Assembly: GCA_023379705.1 (NCBI GenBank)
Contig: JAMCPS010000172.1
Span: 1-38,443, forward strand
Direction of reading: 5' to 3'
Length of the DNA: 38,443 nt
Source: Campylobacterota bacterium
GTDB lineage: Bacteria > Campylobacterota > Campylobacteria > Campylobacterales > Sulfurimonadaceae
In this document: positions 1 through 8,011 of the stretch, piece by piece
Layout of the letters: each line of letters begins with the position of its first letter
Position numbering within the stretch: the first letter of the stretch is position 1
Translations under genes and position numbers: made by a program
The notes under the pieces: model-generated
Told to the model about the DNA's origin: nothing
Databases searched by the model: none
What the model saw: the letters and a program-made list of their open reading frames with translations, nothing else

Positions 1-423
1 ATTATATTTGACACACCGCCAGGTTTTAGCCCAATGGCTGATTTAGCCATGCAGCTTTCCGACACTATCATTGCTGTACTAGAAGCAGATGCTACCTCAT
101 ATGCCACTTTAGACCTTATGCAAAAAGCACTTTCAACAATAAAAAAACACCATGAAAACAAAAGAATCTATTTTGTAACCAATAAAGTATTTACTGATGA
201 GATCAGTGTCAATTTCGAAACTATTTACCGATATCTCTTTGATACGATGTACCTTTTTGCATTGCCATTTGATTCTAATGTAAAGCATGCTGCTGCTCAA
301 ATGCAAACTTTAGAGGACTATAACCATCTTTCTCCACTGTACCAAAGTCTCTTACAGATGCTTGAAAAATTGCTTCCTGATTTTAATGCAGATACTTTAC
401 GCTATAAAAGTAAAACGCCATAA
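1..423 (+). CDS. bcsQ: BcsQ-like MinD/ParA-family ATPase, 3' end only
   Basis: The reading frame is open from base 1 and begins IIFDTPPGFSPMADLA, so the ATG at 34 in the ORF track is internal and the gene starts upstream of the window. DTPPG is the aspartate (Walker B/switch II) motif of the MinD/ParA/BcsQ family. The following LSDTIIAVLEADATSYATL and the FVTNK segment match the layout of the C-terminal half of BcsQ, the deviant-Walker ATPase that places cellulose secretion complexes at the cell pole or periphery. The P-loop lies outside the window and cannot be checked. The gene converges on the minus-strand exopolysaccharide operon and overlaps its last gene by 27 bases. A generic ParA/MinD protein is the alternative; the BcsE-like gene in the same locus favours BcsQ. 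Confidence 0.72.
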   Translation: MIFDTPPGFSPMADLAMQLSDTIIAVLEADATSYATLDLMQKALSTIKKHHENKRIYFVTNKVFTDEISVNFETIYRYLFDTMYLFALPFDSNVKHAAAQMQTLEDYNHLSPLYQSLLQMLEKLLPDFNADTLRYKSKTP

Positions 424-1002
424 TTCATCCGAACCTTCTGAAGATTTGAGAGCAAGTTTTGCTTCTACTACCAATCCCATCAGATGTTCGAAAAAAGTTC
501 CATAAAAGCTAATTGAATACGATTCACCGAATCGAATAAATATATTTTCATCAAATTTGGTAAAAAAATAATCTACCGTAACCGTCTTTTCATATTCATT
601 TACAGTACATTGAAAACATCCCATACGCTTAAGCAAGAAGAGCTCATTTAGATACTCTACTAATACGTCAAAATGCTCTTCGCTTTGAATCAAACGGCAT
701 CCATCAATAATTTCCTGTGCCAATGCAATGCTCCAATGTTTCAAAATCATTTGAAACTCATCTTTATCACTCAACCTAGCCAACTCTCTCAACAGTGAGA
801 AAAGAAGATAATTACCACTTTCATGCAATGCTGATTTCTCTCGTATACCATCAATAGAATCTGGAAAGGTAGCCAATACAAGATGCTTGCTCCCCTGATT
901 CAGATTATTATGATGATTCATGGATTGAAAAAAATCACTCTCCTTCGCACTCTTTACGAATGCTACCCCACCTTGTTTATGATCATTTTTAAAAAGTTTC
1001 AT
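397..1002 (-). CDS. Uncharacterised protein, possibly BcsD-like, last gene of the exopolysaccharide operon
   Basis: I do not recognise the family with confidence. The ORF track starts at 1014, but that ATG has no Shine-Dalgarno. The in-frame ATG at 1002 (MKLFKND, 201 aa) has GGAG six bases upstream and is the better start. There is no signal peptide or membrane segment, so the product is probably cytoplasmic or exposed in the periplasm only with help. The middle is helical (SLLRELARL, HWSIALAQEIIDGCRL, VLVEYLNELFLLKRMGCF), then come beta-like stretches and a FYGTFFEHLMGL segment. This succession of helices, a glycine turn, strands and an aromatic F-x-G-x-F-E segment loosely recalls BcsD, the cylinder-forming cellulose secretion subunit, but that is a low-confidence comparison by eye. 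It lies 19 bases (7 from the longer start) beyond the glycosidase-like gene and overlaps bcsQ tail to tail. Confidence 0.7.
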   Translation of the reverse strand: MKLFKNDHKQGGVAFVKSAKESDFFQSMNHHNNLNQGSKHLVLATFPDSIDGIREKSALHESGNYLLFSLLRELARLSDKDEFQMILKHWSIALAQEIIDGCRLIQSEEHFDVLVEYLNELFLLKRMGCFQCTVNEYEKTVTVDYFFTKFDENIFIRFGESYSISFYGTFFEHLMGLVVEAKLALKSSEGSDELWRFTFIA

Positions 1003-1021
1003 TACCAACTCCATTTTTAAA

Positions 1022-2005
1022 TTATTGTATCTTTTTTTGTAGCCTTATCTGCTTAAAATAAGGACTTGAAGGCTTAGCAGAAAAATTGGACCGATAAATT
1101 CCAAAATATTTTTCTCCTTCATTGAAATATCCCTCATGACTAGGTACATCAACTAAATGAAAAATATTTATACCAAAAATCCCATTCTTTTGCAGTATAT
1201 CCTGTCGCTGGGAGATACGATTTAATACCTCTCCTTGAAGCTTCTCACCATCTTCTCCCTGCGTTGAAATTGCGAGATAAGCCAACATAACAGGCTTATT
1301 ATAGGTTGAATTAAGATAGGAAGCAAATGATTCAATCCGTTCTGGTACTTTTTCTATCTGTTGTTTAGTATTTTTAGTCAATGCACGCATCTCTTGAAAG
1401 GCAATAAAATCAAATGCATATATCGATGTTCTAAGAGATGCATCAAATTTTTTCCAATTTGAAGAGTCGAAACTTTTGTCATAATTTCCAAAATCACCCA
1501 CACATGGACCAATAAGAATATCACCGTGATCAAGAATTCTTTTACTTTCCAAAAGCAATTCATTAAATCCACTCCATTCTTCTACGCCATGTTCATTATA
1601 TTCTGGATTAAGAACAATAACTTTTTTCCCGTCAATTTGATCTAAATAATCTCTAAAACGTTTTAAATACGCAAAATATTCCGCTTTATGTTCTTGTATA
1701 TAAGCTACCGAAATATCATCGGCGAACCAATAGAGAATAAATATAGGACTAAATCCTTCTTGTACAATACTTTGATTAATTTCTTTGGCAGGATACCACT
1801 CTTTTACCCAGTCTTTTGTAATCCAAAGTGAAATAGCATTTACTTGTGTTAAATTCGTATCTTTCAAAATTTTAGCAATAGGAACATAATTAGAAGTTGG
1901 TGACGGCTTGTATTCATAACCGCCAACACCAATTAAATCGAATGCAAATATCGAGCTGTTCAATAGAAGGATAAAGAAACTTCCACACAGCCATTGTATC
2001 CTCAT
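1022..2005 (-). CDS. Secreted glycoside-hydrolase-like TIM-barrel protein of the exopolysaccharide operon
   Basis: This is a 327-aa protein with a clear signal peptide (hydrophobic core FFILLLNSSIFA, cleavage predicted near residue 21), so it is periplasmic or exported. Alternating strands and helices suggest a TIM barrel. The acidic candidates are in VIVLNPEYNEHG (N133-P-E135, an N-x-E acid/base-like pattern at the end of a strand) and DFIAFQEM (E205), the usual spacing for a retaining glycosidase. Aromatic residues (YWFADD, FHLVDVP) could line a sugar cleft. I cannot assign a GH family. By analogy with BcsZ or the hydrolase domain of PgaB, the likely role is trimming or release of the polymer made by the operon. 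It overlaps the deacetylase gene by four bases (ATGA), implying translational coupling. The function is inferred from fold features and context. Confidence 0.75.
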   Translation of the reverse strand: MRIQWLCGSFFILLLNSSIFAFDLIGVGGYEYKPSPTSNYVPIAKILKDTNLTQVNAISLWITKDWVKEWYPAKEINQSIVQEGFSPIFILYWFADDISVAYIQEHKAEYFAYLKRFRDYLDQIDGKKVIVLNPEYNEHGVEEWSGFNELLLESKRILDHGDILIGPCVGDFGNYDKSFDSSNWKKFDASLRTSIYAFDFIAFQEMRALTKNTKQQIEKVPERIESFASYLNSTYNKPVMLAYLAISTQGEDGEKLQGEVLNRISQRQDILQKNGIFGINIFHLVDVPSHEGYFNEGEKYFGIYRSNFSAKPSSPYFKQIRLQKKIQ

Positions 2006-3840
2006 CGGTATGCGGCAAGAAGAGAAAATTGTTTTCTAGGTGCCAAATCAGTGAAGGTAATATCAGTATATCGTTCATTGCTATTATGTAGATAAGTAAA
2101 ACTGACCCCTGTAGTATCTGCTTTGATAGACTTTACATTCCCAAAACGAGGCCAATAAAGACGTATAATAACTTCAGGAACGGTGATTTTATTATTATTA
2201 ATCAAAGAAACAATATAGTTCTCATGACTTATCGAAACAGAGGTGTCAATTAAACTGACCATTTTAATACGTTTAGCAATATCACGACCTTGTCGAAAGG
2301 TAGTTGTGTCTTTTTCTTTTAACTGTCTTAAAATAGATCTTACGATCGAAATATTATGAGGATCGCTGAAAAGGTGCGTATGAATACTTAATGTATAAAT
2401 TCCATCAAGAGCATCGATAAAAGATGCTTCATTTAACATAGTTTTTACCAGTGCCTCTTCATCTAAAGTATGATTCGCAATAAAAGAAAAATCATCCGTA
2501 CCAACCCTGGAAATAACAACCAAATCTTTTCGTATGATAGTAGGATAAAGATGGTTTTTATTTTTTTCCATCGTATATTCATATCCACTTTCAAGTAATT
2601 TTTGCGCTATTCTATCGTTAATCTCTTCACGAGGAGGGCGAAAACCTGTCACTTTGCTTTGACTTAGTGTTTCAAGAATCTGTTTGGAGCCCAATAATTC
2701 TCGAGTCAGCCCATCCTCATTCTCCGCTAATAAGTCACCGTGGGTATGACTATGCGATCCTACTTCTAAAAATGAATTTTCACCAAGCTCACGGGTTACC
2801 TCAGGAAAGCGTTCAGCTAACATACTAACACAAAATGCCGTACTTGGGACTTGTAATTCTTTGATTACCTCAGAAAAATAGCGAGAGTTTTCATAACGAA
2901 ACTCAGTATCTTCAGAAATAAAAACAGGATTTTTACCACTTAAATAAGGATGGATACGTACTGCAACTCCATCAATAGCGAAACGCACAATTCCCTTCCA
3001 GAGAGCACTGTACTTTTCATTATCCGCTCCTGAAGAGAAAAAAACATATGATGGAAAATTAAAATAGACCCAACTACCCTTACCTTTTGATCCATGCCAC
3101 AATGCTCCGCTAAATTCAGATGGCAAATGAACATCATCAATCTTCGGAGAGTTGTACTGTGTCCAATCCGTATACATCATATCGGGCTTCATTGTTTTTG
3201 GAGTGCGAAATAATGGAATATCCTCATAATAGACAAATGAAAGCAATGGACCACTCTTAAGCTGTGTCGTAAGTGGAGAAAAGACCTTTGGGCTACAAAA
3301 AATACCTGTCTGCTTTTTTAAGGTATTAATATAAGGGTCAACTTCTAATCCAGTTATTTCACGTACAAATGCATCACCGCGCCATCCTCCATCCGGCCCG
3401 CTAAATCCACTGTATTGGTTAAAAATCAGAGATCCTCCCTCTTCAACAAATCTGACGATACTGGCTGTTTCCTCACTTGTCATAGCAATGGCATCTAATA
3501 CGAATAAGGTATCTGAAGTTTTAAGTGTTTTTAGCATCTCTAAATCTATCATCTGCACATCATATCCTTGTTTAGATAACAATGTTTTCATCTCATCCAG
3601 TTGTTTTTCATAGCCTGAACCATTATTTCCAAAACTTTTTAAACGATTAATAGTTGTTTCAGAACGTAAAAGATAAATGTTATTGGTAGTGCCACCTGAA
3701 AGAGCAAAATTTGCTGGTGAATAATTGTTAAATAAAAAATAAAATACTGGTGACATCAAGATCGCAATAAGAATAGTAATCAGTAAAGCCCGATTTTGAT
3801 ATGAAAAAGAAATCCGATTAGCTAGAAAAAGGGCCGTCAT
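2002..3840 (-). CDS. Membrane-anchored CE4-type polysaccharide deacetylase with an N-terminal accessory domain
   Basis: This is a 612-aa protein with one N-terminal membrane segment (about residues 17-38) and the rest in the periplasm. Residues about 50-290 form an alpha/beta domain (LFVLDAIAMTSEETASIVRFVEEGGSLI) that resembles glutamine-amidotransferase-like folds. Residues about 300-500 carry CE4 deacetylase signatures: a metal-binding GSHSHTHGDL (H363, H367), FRPPRE (R401) and LSIHTHL (H487, H489). Motif 1, normally TFDDG, is SEDTE here, with D311 the candidate catalytic or metal aspartate. About 100 further residues look like a beta-rich tail. The role is probably deacetylation of the nascent N-acetylated polymer, as PgaB or IcaB do for poly-N-acetylglucosamine. 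Its start overlaps the small membrane protein gene by 23 bases and has AAGG about ten bases upstream. Confidence 0.82.
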   Translation of the reverse strand: MTALFLANRISFSYQNRALLITILIAILMSPVFYFLFNNYSPANFALSGGTTNNIYLLRSETTINRLKSFGNNGSGYEKQLDEMKTLLSKQGYDVQMIDLEMLKTLKTSDTLFVLDAIAMTSEETASIVRFVEEGGSLIFNQYSGFSGPDGGWRGDAFVREITGLEVDPYINTLKKQTGIFCSPKVFSPLTTQLKSGPLLSFVYYEDIPLFRTPKTMKPDMMYTDWTQYNSPKIDDVHLPSEFSGALWHGSKGKGSWVYFNFPSYVFFSSGADNEKYSALWKGIVRFAIDGVAVRIHPYLSGKNPVFISEDTEFRYENSRYFSEVIKELQVPSTAFCVSMLAERFPEVTRELGENSFLEVGSHSHTHGDLLAENEDGLTRELLGSKQILETLSQSKVTGFRPPREEINDRIAQKLLESGYEYTMEKNKNHLYPTIIRKDLVVISRVGTDDFSFIANHTLDEEALVKTMLNEASFIDALDGIYTLSIHTHLFSDPHNISIVRSILRQLKEKDTTTFRQGRDIAKRIKMVSLIDTSVSISHENYIVSLINNNKITVPEVIIRLYWPRFGNVKSIKADTTGVSFTYLHNSNERYTDITFTDLAPRKQFSLLAAYR

Positions 3841-4033
3841 GATGTTGTACCTTTTTAAAAAATAAAAATTCTTTATTTTTACTAGCTAATAATTCTTCGT
3901 ATCCTTCATTTATAATGTGGACTTTTCTTCTCGACTCTCGTACTTTATAAAGAAAATAAGCCAATACTCCAAATACAAGTGTCAAAATGGTAATTACCAA
4001 AATAGCAAACGTCATAAACGTTATTAAATTCAT
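3818..4033 (-). CDS. Small single-helix membrane protein next to the synthase (BcsF/PgaD analogue)
   Basis: This is a 71-aa protein with one strong membrane helix (about residues 6-28, MTFAILVITILTLVFGVLAYFLY) followed by a basic tail (KVRESRRKVH) that should remain in the cytoplasm. Its ATG follows the stop codon of the synthase gene with no gap, and AAGGAAGA lies in the end of the synthase gene, so translation is probably coupled. The position matches PgaD, the small partner of PgaC, but PgaD has two helices and is about twice as long. Size and topology are nearer BcsF, the 63-aa helper that recruits BcsE to the membrane. I infer a role in docking the BcsE-like regulator or stabilising the synthase. 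No sequence-based family assignment is possible by eye. Confidence 0.78.
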   Translation of the reverse strand: MNLITFMTFAILVITILTLVFGVLAYFLYKVRESRRKVHIINEGYEELLASKNKEFLFFKKVQHHDGPFSS

Positions 4034-5329
4034 CTACAATCTTCCTTTTCTGTCAAGTTTTCCCCATGTCATTCCGATTCCAAGCCACTCTTCAATTGTT
4101 GCAAATATTTTGGCTATATTGATAATACCTATAAAATAAAGACGATATAGTATAGCGTAAAAAACCAAAGAGAGTTTCTCTTTGGTAACTAAAATACAGT
4201 AGAGTGCCCCTGCCAAATCAAGCACAGTAAAAAGTGACCACCATAAAAAGAGTAAAGAGTTTACCCCAGTAATCAAGGTAATATAAAGTAAAAATAGCGT
4301 TGCCCACACGTCCATAAATGGCCAAAAAATAGATTCAAATAGCATATACCAAAGGACTACCGTCATTGAAGGGCGTCCATGAGTACGAAACAAATAATGC
4401 TTGTGCTTACGGATAGCTTGTAAAATTCCCCGCGTCCAGCGATAGCGCTGCTTGATTAAATCAAGTAGATGTTCAGGGGCTTCAGTATAAGCTACCGCAT
4501 CTGACTCAAAATCAATTGCATACCCCTCAGCTAAAAGTTTCAATGTCACGTCACAATCTTCTGCAAATGTATCGTGAGCATAAAGCCCGACTTTTTTTAA
4601 CGCTTCTAACCTAAACATACCAATGGGCCCTGGGATAATATTAACCAACTTTAAAAAAGCTTGGCCATTACGAACCATATTTAACCCTTCAATGTATTCC
4701 AGTGCTTGCAGTCTTGTAATACTATTGATTTGATTCACCACATAAACTGATCCTGCAACCGCAGCAATCTTTGGATCATCGAAATATTGTACCATCAATG
4801 ATACCGCATCATCATTCAATCTTGAATCAGCATCAACAACCATGATTAAATCACCTGTTGCATGTTCAATTCCCGTATTAATAGCTCTGGATTTTCCACC
4901 ATTTTGTTTTGTAATCACCTTTACTTTTGGTCCTTGGTACCTTTTTGCAAAAGGATATGTATGGTCTTTCGAACCATCATCTACTACAATGACTTCCATA
5001 TTAGGATACGTTTGTTGCAACAATGATATAATTGATCGGCTTATTACTACCTCTTCATTGTATGCCGGAACAATAATTGATACGCGAAGATGAGTATGAA
5101 TATTTCTCTCTCTTGTCTCTTTTTCTGTTTTCAAGCCCACTTTGAAAATTGAAAAAAACATCAAAGCCAAATAGCGCAGAATTACTATTCCAGTAAAAAC
5201 AACAATCATAATCACTGCAATCATTATAAATGTATTATCAATTATTAGATAAAAAGAATACAGTTCTACAAGATTGATAAACGCAAGATAAGTTAGTGAA
5301 AGGAGTAAGGCGATGATAAAGAAAGGCAT
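4034..5329 (-). CDS. Processive family-2 glycosyltransferase (PgaC/IcaA-like exopolysaccharide synthase)
   Basis: This 431-aa inner-membrane synthase has two N-terminal membrane helices (about 2-25 and 33-62), a cytoplasmic GT-A domain, and three to four C-terminal helices from about 325. All processive GT2 motifs are present: VVDDGS (D117-D118), GGKS, DADS (D166, D168), AEDCD (D258 as catalytic base) and QRYRW (294-298, the Q-x-x-R-W motif). The length and the absence of a PilZ domain fit PgaC or IcaA, which polymerise UDP-N-acetylglucosamine, rather than BcsA, which is about 700-870 aa with a C-terminal PilZ. Regulation by c-di-GMP therefore has to come from a partner, and the BcsE-like protein of the same operon is the obvious candidate. 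The sugar specificity is inferred. A ten-base gap separates it from the upstream exporter gene. Confidence 0.9.
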   Translation of the reverse strand: MPFFIIALLLSLTYLAFINLVELYSFYLIIDNTFIMIAVIMIVVFTGIVILRYLALMFFSIFKVGLKTEKETRERNIHTHLRVSIIVPAYNEEVVISRSIISLLQQTYPNMEVIVVDDGSKDHTYPFAKRYQGPKVKVITKQNGGKSRAINTGIEHATGDLIMVVDADSRLNDDAVSLMVQYFDDPKIAAVAGSVYVVNQINSITRLQALEYIEGLNMVRNGQAFLKLVNIIPGPIGMFRLEALKKVGLYAHDTFAEDCDVTLKLLAEGYAIDFESDAVAYTEAPEHLLDLIKQRYRWTRGILQAIRKHKHYLFRTHGRPSMTVVLWYMLFESIFWPFMDVWATLFLLYITLITGVNSLLFLWWSLFTVLDLAGALYCILVTKEKLSLVFYAILYRLYFIGIINIAKIFATIEEWLGIGMTWGKLDRKGRL

Positions 5330-5339
5330 TCTAGACTAA

Positions 5340-8009
5340 TTACCAGTTAAGTAAAAGTTTAGCATCACAAGTATCATACGAATATGGGACAATTTTACCT
5401 GCAGCTCCAATAGATTTATTATTGAAACATCCTAAACGAAAAGTTATACCTTTTGAAAATGGCTTCTCAATCCAACCGCCAAATTTATACAAGTAAACAT
5501 TACTCTCATACGAATATCCAAATCCACCCATAAACTTCAACATTGTATTCTCATACATCGGCATGTCTAAATAATTGGTAATAAAAGTTCCATCGGCAAA
5601 TTTTGGTGAATAGTAGTCAACAGTTGGTTTAGAATTAAAAATATACCAACCATCTACCGCAACAGACCACAACCCAGAAAAAATAGGCGTTTGATAAAAT
5701 CGATATTGAAACTGGGGAGTAAAAATGACATTCCCCTCTTCATCCCAGGCAACTTCGGCAGCACCCCAAAATTCATCATTATCCGAGAATAATGCATAAT
5801 CACTCAGTTGTAATGAACTAAGTGTATTATGTTTCTTTAAAGGGGCAATTGCATTTTTAACCAATCCGACATTTCTACGATAACCCGTAAGAGTAAGTGT
5901 ATGAGATTCCATCGGATAAGAAAATCGAAGATAGGGATTAAAGTCAGCTTTTTCATCAATACCATCTACATACACTCCGGCTTCTAGACTATCATTTCCT
6001 ACCGAAAAAAATCCACTTTTACCTTGCATGTATTCTGTATTCTTGCTAAGCTTATACCCCCCTGCAGTTCCCTGCAATGAAACTCCATTTGATGTTGTTA
6101 ATTTTCCTACAACTTTTGCTGAAGTGACTTGCAAACCATCAGAATCAGTCAATTGCTCACCCTCTAGCCCAATATTTAAAGAGATTTTATTTTCATGAAA
6201 CAAAGGCTCTTCTATCGCAGTAGCAGTAGTATTATTTACTTCATCGTTTTTTGATACCGACTCTATCATTAACACAGCTGCAATAGCTTCAGCCTCTTCG
6301 TGATTGCTTGATTCTTTAAGGGTTTGAACATACAACTGTCCATACATAGGAATAGAGGTTTTCAAATAAAGCGATCTGTATATCCTTGCCGCCTCATCAA
6401 ATTTTCCTTTCTTACGCAAAAAAACAGCATAATCTGATTCTTCTTTATAAGCAGTATCACTCGATACAGGAAAAGACTCAGGTGAAGGCGCTGATGTTAA
6501 TGAATTCACATTTACAGAGGATGCAGGCTTAATCTCTTCTATCAATGTTTTGACTTCTAATGATACATCTGAGTCATTTTTAATTTTTTTCAGTATGACT
6601 AATGCTTCATTGGGATGATCGGTCCACATAAGATTTTTAGCGTATTCAAGCCAAGCATAGGCTGTATCGACCTTTATCGCATAAGCTTTCCAATAATTAA
6701 GCCCAATAGCTGATTCTTTCGAACGTAATGCAATATTGCCCATCTCTTTTAATAGATTAGGGTCTTGAGTGATTGCATACTGTTTCTCAAAATAATACAG
6801 TGCTTTTTGTTCTTGGCCATCTTGGATCAGTAAAGATGATAATCGTTGTATTATCTTAATATCCTGAGGAGATTTTTTTTGAAGTGCTTCATATTTATTA
6901 ATTAGAGGAGCAAAGTGTTTTTTATCATATAAGACTTCTTCCCGTACTTCTTCATCTCCTGGTCTTTCGTGATTCAACACAATAAATAGTTCTTTTGCTG
7001 TTGAATGATCACCCTTCCATCGTGCAATATAAGCAAGACTTTTTTTCGCATCATAACGCTGAATATCATTTCCAAAACGTATTACTTCATCTAATAAAGG
7101 CATAGCGCCAGAATAGTCACCTTTCCATGATAAAATTTGACCACTCGCTAATTTAGCATCATATTTATGATTACCTTCAACCATATGTAAATAATCGAGC
7201 GCCTCATCATATCGTTTCTGCCATCCCAAGTTTTTTCCCAGCAATAGGCGAACTTCATAATCAAATGGATAATTTTCAACATGATGCTTTAAAAATGACA
7301 TCTGCTCTTCTGGTTTATCCATTTGCGTATAAAGATAGGATATAACTTCAATATTTTTCATCGAACTGTCTTTACGATATTCATCTAAAGCATCACTAAG
7401 CTTCTCATTAAGAGATTTAGTTTTGGCCTTTATGGGTTGCTGAGTAGTCACTTCAAAAACTCTTTGAGCTTTTTTATCTGATATGTCAGCAGTTTTTACT
7501 ATATTCTGAGACTTAATAGTCAACTCCTCAGGTAAAAGTTCTTTGGAAATCTGAGTAAGAATAGATCCTGCCAATATTTTATTAGGCCCTTCACCAATTT
7601 TATTTCCTAAAATTCGTTGCGCAGGTACATCTATTGGAATATGAAAACGATTAAGGGCGCCATATAGCTTTTCTGCATCTTGAGAAGATAAGCCCGATGC
7701 AACTGAGCCTACATTACTTCCTGCAGAATCAATATTTAATTCCTTTAAATACGCTTTATCTCTTTTCCAATATTGAATATCCTTCATCAGATTAACAACG
7801 GACTCATTTTTAGAAACATCAACTCCTTTTAAGACATCTAATGCTTCTTCAGCATTATCATGTTCCAGCAAAGAACGCGCATAGATTACTTTGCTTTGAA
7901 CGTTAGAGCTGGATTGGATAGATTCTTTCAATGTAGCTTCATCTACCCATATTGTTGCGTGCAAGCTACCTATCAATACAACAAACAATAAACAAATACT
8001 ACGCTTCAT
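5340..8009 (-). CDS. TPR-containing outer-membrane exopolysaccharide exporter (PgaA/BcsC-like)
   Basis: This is an 889-aa protein with a signal peptide (cleavage near SLHA, residue 18). Residues about 35-600 are rich in TPR-like helix pairs (YDEALDYLHMVEGNHKYDAKLASGQILSWKGDYSGAMPLLDE, KFDEAARIYRSLY). Residues about 645-889 alternate polar and aromatic residues, as in a 16-strand barrel, and end in KLLLNW with the terminal aromatic typical of BAM substrates. This is the architecture of PgaA (about 807 aa) and BcsC (about 1150 aa): periplasmic TPR superhelix followed by a pore that lets polymer out. The low-complexity linker around residues 500-520 (SSVNVNSLTSAPSPESFPVSS) probably separates two TPR blocks. 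It begins two bases after the BcsE-like gene stops and leads into the synthase gene. The family is clear; the exported sugar is not. Confidence 0.87.
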   Translation of the reverse strand: MKRSICLLFVVLIGSLHATIWVDEATLKESIQSSSNVQSKVIYARSLLEHDNAEEALDVLKGVDVSKNESVVNLMKDIQYWKRDKAYLKELNIDSAGSNVGSVASGLSSQDAEKLYGALNRFHIPIDVPAQRILGNKIGEGPNKILAGSILTQISKELLPEELTIKSQNIVKTADISDKKAQRVFEVTTQQPIKAKTKSLNEKLSDALDEYRKDSSMKNIEVISYLYTQMDKPEEQMSFLKHHVENYPFDYEVRLLLGKNLGWQKRYDEALDYLHMVEGNHKYDAKLASGQILSWKGDYSGAMPLLDEVIRFGNDIQRYDAKKSLAYIARWKGDHSTAKELFIVLNHERPGDEEVREEVLYDKKHFAPLINKYEALQKKSPQDIKIIQRLSSLLIQDGQEQKALYYFEKQYAITQDPNLLKEMGNIALRSKESAIGLNYWKAYAIKVDTAYAWLEYAKNLMWTDHPNEALVILKKIKNDSDVSLEVKTLIEEIKPASSVNVNSLTSAPSPESFPVSSDTAYKEESDYAVFLRKKGKFDEAARIYRSLYLKTSIPMYGQLYVQTLKESSNHEEAEAIAAVLMIESVSKNDEVNNTTATAIEEPLFHENKISLNIGLEGEQLTDSDGLQVTSAKVVGKLTTSNGVSLQGTAGGYKLSKNTEYMQGKSGFFSVGNDSLEAGVYVDGIDEKADFNPYLRFSYPMESHTLTLTGYRRNVGLVKNAIAPLKKHNTLSSLQLSDYALFSDNDEFWGAAEVAWDEEGNVIFTPQFQYRFYQTPIFSGLWSVAVDGWYIFNSKPTVDYYSPKFADGTFITNYLDMPMYENTMLKFMGGFGYSYESNVYLYKFGGWIEKPFSKGITFRLGCFNNKSIGAAGKIVPYSYDTCDAKLLLNW

Positions 8010-8011
8010 TG

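Noticed and set aside
4034-5329. Cellulose synthase BcsA
   Set aside because: At 431 aa it lacks PilZ and the full BcsA helix set; PgaC-like fits better.
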